DNA of 64,000 bases, from positions 461,501-525,500 of the forward strand of contig NC_014365.1 of NCBI RefSeq assembly GCF_000143965.1, written 5' to 3'. Shown piece after piece: positions 16,677 through 23,950 of this stretch. The notes below the pieces were generated by a model. That model saw only the letters and a program-made list of their open reading frames with translations. It was not told where the DNA came from and searched no databases. The DNA comes from Desulfarculus baarsii DSM 2075 (GTDB taxonomy: Bacteria > Desulfobacterota > Desulfarculia > Desulfarculales > Desulfarculaceae). The stretch's first letter is position 1. The number at the start of each line of letters is the position of its first letter. A program made the translations under genes and the position numbers.

Positions 16677-17159
16677 ATGGCCAAGCAAAGCATCCCCGCC
16701 ACCCAGGCCGTGCGCGCCCTGCGCCAGGCCGGCGTGGCCTTCGAGCTGCATTCGTATCGTTACGAGGAAAAGGGCGGCACGGCCGTGGCCGCCCGCGAGC
16801 TGGGCTGGGACGAGCACGCCGTGATCAAGACGCTGGTCTTTGTCGACGACCAGCGCCGGCCGCTGATCGTGCTGATGCACGGCGACCGCCAGGTTTCGGC
16901 CAAAAACCTGGCCCGGGCCATCGGGGCCAAGGCCGTCAGCCCGGCCGACCCGGCCCTGGCCAACCGCCTGACCGGCTACCAGGTCGGCGGCATATCACCC
17001 TTCGGGCAGAAGGCCGTTCTGCCGGTCTACGTCGAAAAGACCATCCTCGATCTGCCGCGCATCCTGATCAACGCCGGCCGGCGCGGCCTGCTGGCCGAGG
17101 TCGACCCGGCGGTCATCGGCCAAATGTTGACGGCCGCCCCGGTGGAGGCGGCCGTCTGA
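16677..17159 (+). CDS. ybaK: YbaK/ProX-type aminoacyl-tRNA deacylase
   Basis: A 160-aa protein of the YbaK/EbsC subgroup, which hydrolyses Cys-tRNA(Pro) and related misacylated tRNAs. Family features are visible: N-terminal IPATQAVRALRQAGVAFELHSY, the conserved Lys in EHAVIKTLVF, KNLARAIGAK, and the C-terminal GYQVGGISPFGQK. The length is typical. The start ATG 16677 has GCGGGAGG about ten bases upstream; a longer open frame upstream has no ribosome site. It is monocistronic and converges with the FG-GAP gene, with 19 bp between the stops. Confidence 0.93.
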   Translation: MAKQSIPATQAVRALRQAGVAFELHSYRYEEKGGTAVAARELGWDEHAVIKTLVFVDDQRRPLIVLMHGDRQVSAKNLARAIGAKAVSPADPALANRLTGYQVGGISPFGQKAVLPVYVEKTILDLPRILINAGRRGLLAEVDPAVIGQMLTAAPVEAAV

Positions 17160-17178
17160 GTTTGGCGCGCGTCGGGCC

Positions 17179-18876
17179 TCAGTCGCCTTCGCCGGAGGCG
17201 CGTTCGGCCTTGGGCTTGATGGTGTAGGCCACCACGTAGCTGAAGCCCTTTTCGATCAAGCCGCCCAAGTCCTTGACATTGTAGGCCAGGATCAGGGCCG
17301 GCTGGCCGCTGTTGGCCACGTCGGCGATGGCGTAGTCGGAGACGTAGCCCGAGATGCGCGGCGTGCGCCAGTTTTCGACCATGGACATGCCGTTCCACGA
17401 CAGCGAATAGAGCTGGCCGCGGTTGAACATGCGCATGCGGCCCAGCAACATGCCCGTGGGGTCGGAGTTGCGCACGACCACGGCCTCGGGCTTGTTGTCG
17501 CCGTCCAGGTCGGCCTCGAGGATGCGGGTGTGGAAGTACCACACGTCGTCCTCGCCGCTGCCGCCCGATATCTCTTTGTAGTAGGTGAATTGCGACGAGG
17601 CGTTGTATTGCTCGTCGCTCATCCAGAGCTGCTCGCCGCTGCGGTTGTAGACCCGCAGGTGGTAGGTGTTGTCGCTGATCATGCTCATGGGCCGGCCGCC
17701 GGAGCCGCTGAGGTCGGCCAGCAGGAAGTTGTAGATGGTGGTCATGTCGGGCAGGTTGGTCACCTCATCGTCGGAGACCAGGTCGCCGTCTTGCCATTTC
17801 ATCTTGTAGATCGGCCCGTAGAACGGCGCGTTGGGCGCGGTTTTCTGGCCAAAGACCATCACGCCCTGGCCCCAGGGGTTTTTCTGCATGCGCAGGTGAT
17901 AGGGCACGCCCTTGGCCAGATAGGTGAAGGCGCCTTTTTCGTAGGACAGGACAAAGCTCGACATCGAGTTGCCGTTGCGACACGAGACGTAGATCTCGGG
18001 CCGGCCGTCGCCGTTGAAGTCGCCGGCGTCGACGTATTGATATGTGCCGATGGGGCCGTTGTTGAGTTCGGAGATGAGTTGGAAGTATTCGCCGCCCAGG
18101 CGATAGATGCGTAGCGACTTGGGCAGCAGCGCGATCAGTTCGATCTGGCCGTCCATGTCCACGTCGGCGGCGCTCACCGCGTTGACCACGCCGTTGATGC
18201 GCGGGCTGCGCCAGAAGCGGTCGGACTGCACGCCGTAGAGCTGCTTCATGAACAGGGGGTTGAGCGGGCTCATGTGCGAGTCGTCCTCGCCCTCGTCGCG
18301 GGCCGCGGTCAACCGGCCGGTGGAGCCGCCCACGCCGCCCTGCTTGCCGGATTCGGCGCGCTTGGCCGCCTCGACGGCGTCGGGCCGGCGGAAGATCTCG
18401 GCGTTGATGCGCTGGGCGAAGAGGTTGATCTGGGGGATGACCTCGTCTTCCTTGGGCGCTTGGACAAAGGCGGTCAGGGCCGGGGCGCCCTGGCCCACGC
18501 GGACCACCCGCGCGTCGATGCTCAGGGCCTGGCCCAGCATGGTCACCGCGCCGAAGACCACCACCTGGGCGTGGACTTTTTCGCCCACCGCGCGGGCGGC
18601 CTGGTCGTTGTAGGGCTGTTTGAGGCCGGCCAGGTGGGGCGCGACCATGTCGGGCTCGACGACCTGAACCCGGCCCTCCCAGGCCAGGCGCGAGGCCAGC
18701 ATGTCGCGGATGCCCTTGGTCAGATAGCTGATGTCCTTGGGGGCGTTGGCCGTGAAAGGCAAGATGACCACGCGGCTGACCTCGGCCCTGACCGCGCCGG
18801 CGGTCAACAGGGCGCTCAGGATGGTCATTGCCGCGACAAGCCGCCACACGGGGCGGCCGCCGGCTGATGCTGCCAT
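17179..18876 (-). CDS. Secreted FG-GAP/VCBS beta-propeller protein with FlgO/TolB-like N-domain
   Basis: A 565-aa exported protein. A signal peptide covers about residues 1-32 (ending VRAEV). Residues about 35-165 (VVILPFTANAPKDISYLTKGIRDMLASRL) resemble the alpha/beta domain of FlgO/CsgG-like outer-membrane assembly proteins. From about residue 210 there are FG-GAP/VCBS blades with calcium-loop motifs: AADVDMDGQIE, AGDFNGDGRPE and EADLDGDNKPE. Blade proteins of this type sit on the cell surface or in the periplasm and bind ligands or partner proteins. The start ATG 18876 has AGGAG eight bases upstream; the frame is open upstream without a ribosome site. It has its own promoter in the divergent region and no operon partner. 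Confidence 0.85.
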   Translation of the reverse strand: MAASAGGRPVWRLVAAMTILSALLTAGAVRAEVSRVVILPFTANAPKDISYLTKGIRDMLASRLAWEGRVQVVEPDMVAPHLAGLKQPYNDQAARAVGEKVHAQVVVFGAVTMLGQALSIDARVVRVGQGAPALTAFVQAPKEDEVIPQINLFAQRINAEIFRRPDAVEAAKRAESGKQGGVGGSTGRLTAARDEGEDDSHMSPLNPLFMKQLYGVQSDRFWRSPRINGVVNAVSAADVDMDGQIELIALLPKSLRIYRLGGEYFQLISELNNGPIGTYQYVDAGDFNGDGRPEIYVSCRNGNSMSSFVLSYEKGAFTYLAKGVPYHLRMQKNPWGQGVMVFGQKTAPNAPFYGPIYKMKWQDGDLVSDDEVTNLPDMTTIYNFLLADLSGSGGRPMSMISDNTYHLRVYNRSGEQLWMSDEQYNASSQFTYYKEISGGSGEDDVWYFHTRILEADLDGDNKPEAVVVRNSDPTGMLLGRMRMFNRGQLYSLSWNGMSMVENWRTPRISGYVSDYAIADVANSGQPALILAYNVKDLGGLIEKGFSYVVAYTIKPKAERASGEGD

Positions 18877-18958
18877 GAAGTTCTTCTCCTGCCCGGCCCA
18901 AAGGCGTGGCGCGGGCCGATTTGGCGTTTTGGCAAGCGCCATGGTGGCGCACCAAAAT

Positions 18959-18987
18959 AGCTAACACGCGCCGGAAACGCCTGTCAA
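18959..18987 (-). promoter_or_regulatory. Sigma-70-type promoter of the FG-GAP gene
   Basis: Read on the minus strand: -35 TTGACA (18982-18987), 17-bp spacer, -10 TTAGCT (18959-18964), about 83 bp upstream of the FG-GAP start codon. Confidence 0.55.
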
Positions 18988-19011
18988 GGCCGCCCTTGGC
19001 CATGGTCTGGG

Positions 19012-19041
19012 TTGACATATCGGTCGGCCGGCCGCACAATT
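19012..19041 (+). promoter_or_regulatory. Possible sigma-70-type promoter of the zinc-ribbon/queD pair
   Basis: A consensus -35 TTGACA is followed after 18 bp by ACAATT, about 72 bp before the zinc-ribbon ATG. The -10 match is modest, so this is a tentative call. Confidence 0.4.
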
Positions 19042-19112
19042 TGGCCATATTATCATGGAAAATCCGGCCCCGGCGCCAGCGGGGCCCATCGCCGCCAAAG
19101 GGAGAAGCCAGG

Positions 19113-19496
19113 ATGGAGTGCCCCCACTGCCAAAAGGAACTGCCCGCGGTCGAGTGCCCCGCTTGCGGGCAAAAAACGCTGACAGGCGCCAACTTTTGCC
19201 ATGATTGCGGCCACTTGCTGCCGCCAGCCGCCGGTGAGGGCCGCAAGCTGCTGACCTGCTCCACCTGTGGTCAACACCTGCTGCCCGAGGCCGGCTATTG
19301 CCACGTCTGTGGCCAGCCCGCCCACGATCACGCCCACGATCACGGCGAGGATGGCGAGGGCCAGGGCCTCGATTTCAGCAAGCGCGTGGCCTGCAGCGAC
19401 GGGGCCTGCATCGGCATTATCGGCCCCGACGGCAAATGCACCGAATGCGGCAAGCCCTTCGACGCGGCCGCCGCGCCCCAGCCCGAGGAGAACTGA
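19113..19496 (+). CDS. Zinc-ribbon protein with His/Asp-rich segment
   Basis: A 127-aa cytoplasmic protein with a series of CxxC knuckles: CPHC, CPAC, CHDC, CSTC, CHVC and a final CTEC. Between the fifth and sixth lies a metal-binding-looking stretch, HDHAHDHGEDGEG. The N-terminal knuckles pair up into double zinc ribbons of the DZR type. The start ATG 19113 has GGGAGAAG upstream. The gene is followed one base after its stop by queD, a zinc-dependent enzyme, so translation is coupled. I do not recognise the family; zinc binding is clear, and a role in supplying or sensing zinc for QueD is speculation from position. Confidence 0.8.
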   Translation: MECPHCQKELPAVECPACGQKTLTGANFCHDCGHLLPPAAGEGRKLLTCSTCGQHLLPEAGYCHVCGQPAHDHAHDHGEDGEGQGLDFSKRVACSDGACIGIIGPDGKCTECGKPFDAAAAPQPEEN

Positions 19497-19497
19497 T

Positions 19498-19866
19498 TTG
19501 TTCGAACTGATGGTCACCGGCCGTTTCGCCGCGGCCCACTCCCTGCGCAACTTCAACGGCCGCTGCGAGGCCCTGCATGGGCACAACTGGAAGGTGGAGG
19601 TGGTGGTCTACGGCGACAAGCTCGACAAGGCCGACCTGCTGATGGACTTCGGCGAGCTGAAAAAATTGATGAACCAGGCCCTGGACAATCTGGACCACCG
19701 CCACCTCAACGAAGTCCCGCCCTTTGACAGACTCAACCCCTCCTCGGAGCAGATCGCCAGGCACATCGCCCAACAGGTGGCCCTGGGCCTGCCCGAGCAC
19801 GTGCGGGTGCGGCGCGTCTCGGCCTGGGAGTCCGACGATTCGCGGGCCAGCTACCTGCCCGACTGA
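19498..19866 (+). CDS. queD: 6-carboxy-tetrahydropterin synthase (QueD/PTPS family)
   Basis: A 122-aa protein with the PTPS fold. Zinc ligands His14 (AAAHSL), His27 and His29 (LHGHNW) and the catalytic Cys23 (GRCEALHGH) are present, the pattern of QueD in queuosine synthesis; DHRHLNEV and the C-terminal Glu in SAWESDDS are also typical. The best start is TTG 19498, with GAGGAG six bases upstream and giving the usual MFEL N-terminus; ATG 19510 is the alternative. It follows the zinc-ribbon gene with one base between. The other queuosine genes (queC, queE, queF) are not in the window. Confidence 0.92.
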   Translation: MFELMVTGRFAAAHSLRNFNGRCEALHGHNWKVEVVVYGDKLDKADLLMDFGELKKLMNQALDNLDHRHLNEVPPFDRLNPSSEQIARHIAQQVALGLPEHVRVRRVSAWESDDSRASYLPD

Positions 19867-19887
19867 GGCTGGCCACGGCCTTTTTGC

Positions 19888-19916
19888 TTGACAAGGCAGT
19901 GGCCGCCTTTTAATGT
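19888..19916 (+). promoter_or_regulatory. Strong sigma-70-type promoter upstream of sat
   Basis: A perfect -35 TTGACA (19888-19893), a 17-bp spacer and -10 TAATGT (19911-19916) lie just after queD. The predicted start near 19923 gives sat a leader of about 315 nt, consistent with the high expression expected for a core sulfate-respiration gene. Confidence 0.8.
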
Positions 19917-20238
19917 AGCGGGAACTAGTGGTGAAGTCCGTCGATTAGTGGTTTTTGAGCCGAAAGGCGAGCGTGGCGTGTAAGTTGCGCGCCTGGAAGC
20001 ATGGCCGGAGGTGGCCGCCCCGGCGGGGAGACGCTGACGTTCTCCCCTGTTTTTGGCCAGCCGTTGTTACGTTTTGCACAAAAAGAATGCCCCGCTTGCC
20101 GGCAGCGACCCGGCGAGGTCGTCGTTCATTCTTTTTGCGACATTTGGAGTAAGGACCACAACCGCCGATTTCCGCGGCGGGCGCCTCCCCGCAAGTTTCG
20201 GAGGCGCGCCACCTAACAAACCTTGGGAGGATTTTGAC
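19917..20238 (+). other. Long untranslated leader of sat
   Basis: About 320 bp between promoter and sat ATG hold no gene I can support. The segment contains a clear hairpin near 20178-20212 (GGCGCCTCC pairing with GGAGGCGC) and ends with the strong ribosome site TTGGGAGG before ATG 20239. No T-run follows the hairpin, so it is not an intrinsic terminator. No known riboswitch motif was recognised. Confidence 0.5.
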
Positions 20239-21444
20239 ATGGCATTGATTAAGCCCCTTGGTGGCGGCGAGCTCAAGCCCCTGTACGTAATGGATGACGC
20301 CAAACGCGCCGCGCTGGTCAAAGAGGCCGAGGGCCTGCCCTCGGTGGTGGTCAGCTCCGCCGCGGCCGGTAACGCCGTCATGCTGGGCGGCGGCTACTTC
20401 ACCCCGCTCACCGGCTACATGAACGTGGCCGACACCATGGGCGTGGCCGAGAATCTGCGCATGACCAACGGCCAGTTCTGGCCGACCCCGGTCGTCAACA
20501 TGCTCAGCGACGTTTCGGCTATCAAGGGCGCCAAACGCATCGCCCTCAAAGACCCCAACGTGGCCGGTAACCCCGTCATCGCCATCCAGGATGTCGAGGC
20601 CATCGAAGAGTTCACCGACGAGCAGATGAAGACCATCACCCAGAAGGTCTACCGCACCCAGGATATGGAACATCCCGGCGTGGCGGCGTTCAACAGCGTG
20701 GGCAAGTTCGTGGTCAGCGGCCCGATCCAGGTGCTCAACTACTCCTACTTCCGCACCGAGTTCCCCGAGACCTTCCGCACCGCCTACGAAATTCGCAAGG
20801 AAATGGAAGACCTGGGCTGGTCCAAGGTCGTGGCCTTCCAGACCCGCAACCCCATGCACCGCGCTCACGAAGAGCTCTGCCGCATGGCCTACGAGCAGCT
20901 GGGCGCCGACGGCGTGCTGATCCACATGCTGCTGGGCAAGCTGAAAAAGGGCGACATCCCCGCCGACGTGCGCGACGCCTGCATCCGCAAGATGGTCGAG
21001 CTCTACTTCCCGCCCAACACCGTGCTGGTCACCGGCTACGGCTTCGACATGCTCTACGCCGGCCCGCGTGAGGCCGTCCTGCATGCCGCCTTCCGCCAGA
21101 ACACCGGCTGCACCCACTTGATCGTCGGCCGCGACCACGCCGGCGTGGGCGACTACTACGGCGGCTTCGACGCCCAGACCATCTTCGACGACGAAGTGCC
21201 CGCCGGCGCCCTCGACATCGAGATCTACCGCGCCGACCACACCGCCTACAGCAAGGTGCTGGGCAAAGTCATCATGATGAAGGACGCCCCCGAGGGCCAC
21301 AAGAAAGAGGACTTCGTCCTGCTTTCGGGCACCAAGGTCCGCGAGATGCTGGGCCGCGGCGAGGCTCCGCCGCCCGAGTTCTCCCGCCCCGAAGTGGCCA
21401 AGATCCTCATGGACTACTACATGGCCCAAGACGCCAAGAAGTAG
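20239..21444 (+). CDS. sat: Sulfate adenylyltransferase (dissimilatory ATP sulfurylase)
   Basis: A 401-aa homo-oligomeric ATP sulfurylase that activates sulfate to adenosine phosphosulfate, the first step of sulfate respiration. The catalytic motifs are intact: FQTRNPMHRAHEELC (the QxRNPxHxxH active-site loop), LIVGRDHAGVG (the GRDHAG motif) and FVLLSGTKVREML. There is no fused APS kinase domain, matching the dissimilatory type. Codon usage is biased to C-ending codons with few rare codons, as expected for a highly expressed gene. The start ATG 20239 has GGGAGG nine bases upstream. aprAB, dsrAB and a pyrophosphatase are not adjacent, so sat is monocistronic with its own promoter and terminator. 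Confidence 0.97.
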   Translation: MALIKPLGGGELKPLYVMDDAKRAALVKEAEGLPSVVVSSAAAGNAVMLGGGYFTPLTGYMNVADTMGVAENLRMTNGQFWPTPVVNMLSDVSAIKGAKRIALKDPNVAGNPVIAIQDVEAIEEFTDEQMKTITQKVYRTQDMEHPGVAAFNSVGKFVVSGPIQVLNYSYFRTEFPETFRTAYEIRKEMEDLGWSKVVAFQTRNPMHRAHEELCRMAYEQLGADGVLIHMLLGKLKKGDIPADVRDACIRKMVELYFPPNTVLVTGYGFDMLYAGPREAVLHAAFRQNTGCTHLIVGRDHAGVGDYYGGFDAQTIFDDEVPAGALDIEIYRADHTAYSKVLGKVIMMKDAPEGHKKEDFVLLSGTKVREMLGRGEAPPPEFSRPEVAKILMDYYMAQDAKK

Positions 21445-21467
21445 GCCCCCGGCCGCTTGCAAAGCTT

Positions 21468-21503
21468 CGGCCCGCTCCCGAAAGGGGGCGGGCCGTCTTG
21501 TTT
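21468..21503 (+). terminator. Rho-independent terminator after sat
   Basis: A perfect 12-bp stem (CGGCCCGCTCCC / GGGGGCGGGCCG with one offset G) closes over a GAAA loop and is followed by TCTTGTTT. Confidence 0.88.
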
Positions 21504-21565
21504 GGCGGGCCGTTTTATCGGGCGCGGCGCGGGGGCTGACGGCGCGCCCGCCCCCGCGCCGGCGG

Positions 21566-22864
21566 CTAGTGTTTGCGGCGGTCGTCGACGCGCACGGCCT
21601 TGCCGACCACGGCGGGGATGCTCTCGGGCGGCAGCAGCTCGACCCTGGTGCTGACCAAAAGCTCGTCGCGCAGGGCCCGGCCCAGGCGTTGGGAGAGCTT
21701 GGCCATGGTCTCGCTGTCCATGGTGCGATAGCGCTCGGCGATCTCCACGCGCACGGTCATGTAGTCCACCGGGCCGTCGTTGGTCAGGACGATGACGTAG
21801 TCGTTGCCCACTTCCTTGAAGCCCATCAAGGTGGCCTCGACCTGCATGGGGTAGACGTTGACGCCCTTGATGATGAACATGTCGTCGGTGCGGCCGGCGA
21901 TGCGGCTGATGCGGCGGTGGGTGCGGCCGCAGGCGCAGGGGCCGGGCAGCACCGTGCAGAGGTCGCGGGTGCGGTAGCGGATCAGGGGCATGGCCTGGCG
22001 GCAAAGGGTGGTCAGGACCAGCTCGCCCTGTTGGCCGTCGGCCACGGGCTCGAGGGTCTCGGGGTTGATCACCTCGAGGATGTAGTTGTCCTCCCACAGG
22101 TGCATGCCGTTTTTGTGGGGGCACTCGAAGGCCACGCCGGGGCCGTTGACCTCGGAGAGGCCATAGCTGTTACAGGCGAAAGCGCCGTAGGAATGTTCGA
22201 TGCGCTGGCGGGCCTCCTCGGTGTAAGGCTCGGCCCCGACGATCAGCAGGCGCAGGCCCAGATCGCGGGGGTCCAGCTTCATCTCGCGCAGCGAATCCAA
22301 AAGCTTCAGCGCGTAGGAGGGGATCACGTGCACGGCGCTGACGGCGAACTGGCGGATCAGGCTGAGCTGGCGGCTGGTGTTGCCCACGCCCGAGGGGATG
22401 ACCATGGCCCCCAGGCGCTCGGCGCCGTAGTGCAGGCCCAGGCCGCCGGTGAACAGGCCGTAGCCGATCATGTTCTGGAAGATGTCGTCGGCGCGCATGC
22501 CGGCCATGTAGAGGCAGCGGGCGACCAGGTCGGTCCAGTTGTCCAAGTCGCTCTGGGTGTGATAGACGGCGGTGGGCACGCCGGTGGTGCCACTGCTGAC
22601 GTGGACGCGCACGACATCGCGCCGGGGCGTGGCCAGGTGGCCGTAGGGAAAGCCGGCGCGCAGGTCTTTTTTCTCGGTGAAGGGCAGGCCGGCAAGCTCT
22701 TCCAGGGACTTGAGCTGAACTGGCCGGCCGGCCGAATCGGTCAGCTTATCTTTGTAAAACGGCGCGTTGGCCGCCTGGAGCAGGGTTTTGTTCAGGCGTT
22801 GGAGCTGGAGCTGCTCCAGCTTGCCGCGCTCGAGGGTTTCGATCTCTTGATTCCAGAACATCAT
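21566..22864 (-). CDS. Phenylacetate-CoA ligase family enzyme
   Basis: A 432-aa AMP-forming acyl-CoA ligase. The nucleotide loop is VHVSSGTTGVPT, the adenylation core shows NSYGLSEVNGPGVAFEC, and the hinge and C-terminal region RTDDMFIIKGVNVYP is diagnostic of the PaaK group. It activates phenylacetate or a related aryl acid to its CoA thioester. Anaerobes often carry several PaaK homologs, with substrates including indoleacetate and benzoate derivatives, so the substrate is open. The start is one of two adjacent ATGs (22864 or 22861) after GGGA. Upstream on the same strand, 145 bp away, is a 108-codon gene of unknown function. Confidence 0.92.
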   Translation of the reverse strand: MMFWNQEIETLERGKLEQLQLQRLNKTLLQAANAPFYKDKLTDSAGRPVQLKSLEELAGLPFTEKKDLRAGFPYGHLATPRRDVVRVHVSSGTTGVPTAVYHTQSDLDNWTDLVARCLYMAGMRADDIFQNMIGYGLFTGGLGLHYGAERLGAMVIPSGVGNTSRQLSLIRQFAVSAVHVIPSYALKLLDSLREMKLDPRDLGLRLLIVGAEPYTEEARQRIEHSYGAFACNSYGLSEVNGPGVAFECPHKNGMHLWEDNYILEVINPETLEPVADGQQGELVLTTLCRQAMPLIRYRTRDLCTVLPGPCACGRTHRRISRIAGRTDDMFIIKGVNVYPMQVEATLMGFKEVGNDYVIVLTNDGPVDYMTVRVEIAERYRTMDSETMAKLSQRLGRALRDELLVSTRVELLPPESIPAVVGKAVRVDDRRKH

Positions 22865-23009
22865 CGGCAATCCCAGCCGGCCGCGAGCCGCCGGCCGGAG
22901 TCGTGTGTGGTTCATGCTTGGGGGGGCGCCCCGCCGCCGGCCTTGGCCGCGCGGAAGTGACCTGAAATAATATCGCCTGCCACCGGCAAAGGCAAGCCAA
23001 TGATGGGGC

Positions 23010-23336
23010 TTAGCGGATCAGGGCGTAGGCGTAGTAGGTCGAGGCGTGGGGGCCCATCAGGCCCATCTGTTCGTCGTCGACAAAGAGCTTGGCGTCGTAG
23101 GCCCGCAACAGCTCGCCCATCTGGCGGGCCTTGGCGAAGGAGCGCGTGACGTAGAGCAGCTTCATCACCGACCAGCGGCCGTCGCCGCCCTGCTGGAGAA
23201 AAGTGGCCTCGGGGCTGGCGGTCAGGCCGACGCGGATGTTGCGCGTGGAAAAATTCAGTTGGCCGATGCGCGCGGTCAGCCGCGCAATGACCATCTTCGG
23301 ATCGCCGATGGCGATTTCGGAGTAATCCAATGACAC
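23010..23336 (-). CDS. Conserved-looking protein of unknown function (108 aa)
   Basis: A 108-aa soluble protein starting at GTG 23336, with AGGGG five bases upstream. The open frame continues upstream into the mobile element at 23368-23539, but that extension is element sequence and not part of the gene. The protein has an N-terminal helix-strand stretch (MVIARLTARIGQLNFSTRNIRVGLT), a short Gln/Gly loop (FLQQGGDGRW), and a C-terminal region with LLYVTRSFAKARQMGELLRA and LFVDDEQMGLMG. I do not recognise the family. It precedes paaK on the same strand. Insertion of the element 31 bp upstream of its start has probably changed its promoter. Confidence 0.65.
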   Translation of the reverse strand: MSLDYSEIAIGDPKMVIARLTARIGQLNFSTRNIRVGLTASPEATFLQQGGDGRWSVMKLLYVTRSFAKARQMGELLRAYDAKLFVDDEQMGLMGPHASTYYAYALIR

Positions 23337-23367
23337 CGGCCCCTCCAATGTGGGTCGCCCCTGATTT

Positions 23368-23539
23368 GAGAGTGCCGCGCGGGGGGCGTCCTGCCCCGTG
23401 CAGCATCGGCTTGGCAAAAGCGCGGTTTTGCCAAGCCTCGCAAATCGCACGCCTAATCAGGCTGGCGATTTGGCGCGCCGTCCATGGCGCGCTTCGGCCG
23501 CCGCACGGTAGAATTCATGTTTCACCGTGCAGTGGCCTC
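23368..23539 (-). mobile_element. Non-autonomous hairpin-string element, copy B
   Basis: A 172-bp copy of the element at 14808-15017, inverted relative to it and flanked by direct repeats GATTT (23363-23367 and 23540-23544). Its terminal inverted repeats are GAGAGTGCCGCGCGG and, from the other end, GAGGCCACTGCACGG. By hand alignment it differs from copy A by about eight substitutions and one base indel, besides lacking A's 39-bp insertion. Copy B preserves the outermost hairpin that A has lost (GCACGGT paired with ACCGTGC, 23503-23530), while its opposite terminal stem has decayed (CCGCGCGG instead of CTGCACGG). It lies in the upstream region of the 108-aa gene. Confidence 0.9.
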
Positions 23540-23712
23540 GATTTGATTTTGCCAAAAAACGCCGTGCAATGACAGCGGCCGCGTAAAAAAGTGCCAACGT
23601 GGTCCGGCGGCTGCATAAAAAATATGCGTTTGCGCGGCCCCCGCCGGAAAGGCCGCGCGGGCCTGATGCTCAACATCATGGAATAGCACGGTTTTTAGGC
23701 ATGTGGCCAATT

Positions 23713-23728
23713 TGGCACGGCCCCTGCA
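23713..23728 (+). promoter_or_regulatory. Sigma-54 promoter upstream of a small RNA
   Basis: TGGCACGGCCCCTGCA matches the sigma-54 consensus TGGCACG-N4-TTGCA, with one mismatch in the -12 block (CTGCA) and exact spacing between the GG (23714-23715) and GC (23726-23727). Transcription should start near 23739. An inverted repeat GCATA-N5-TATGC at 23613-23627 is a candidate activator site about 120 bp upstream. Confidence 0.75.
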
Positions 23729-23738
23729 ATATCATGGG

Positions 23739-23827
23739 CCAGACAGCGGACCTACCGCTTCCTCTTCCCAACTCTCCACCCTAAGCCCCGGAAGTAAGCG
23801 CCCAATGCTTCCGGGGCATTCCTTTTT
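23739..23827 (+). ncRNA. Candidate sigma-54-dependent small RNA, about 90 nt
   Basis: A predicted transcript between a near-consensus sigma-54 promoter and a perfect 10-bp terminator hairpin, with no convincing ORF inside. The 5' half is an unstructured pyrimidine-rich tract (ACCUACCGCUUCCUCUUCCC and CUCUCCACC), complementary in type to purine-rich ribosome sites; the 3' end is the terminator stem and its U-run. This is the usual architecture of an Hfq-type trans-acting regulatory RNA. The alternative is a leader with premature termination for the M16 peptidase gene, whose ATG is about 125 bp beyond the terminator. Confidence 0.6.
23785..23827 (+). terminator. Rho-independent terminator of the candidate small RNA
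   Basis: A perfect 10-bp stem, GCCCCGGAAG / CTTCCGGGGC, with a 13-nt loop, followed by ATTCCTTTTT. The remaining gap from 23828 to the M16 gene at 23951 holds its ribosome site GGAG and nothing else I can name. Confidence 0.88.
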
Positions 23828-23950
23828 GGGCCGGTGACTTGGGGTTTGAGCGGCGGCGCGAGTCTGCTATCCTGGGCCCAGAGCCGCGCCGGGTTCAAAT
23901 TTTCATACCGGCCGCCCAAACGCTTCTCGATCACGGAGTATACTGCCTTG

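Noticed and set aside
23599-23784. A 61-codon ORF overlapping the small-RNA locus
   Set aside because: It begins before the sigma-54 promoter and runs through it, lacks a ribosome site, and its C-terminal LPLPLPNSPP is just the C/U-rich tract.
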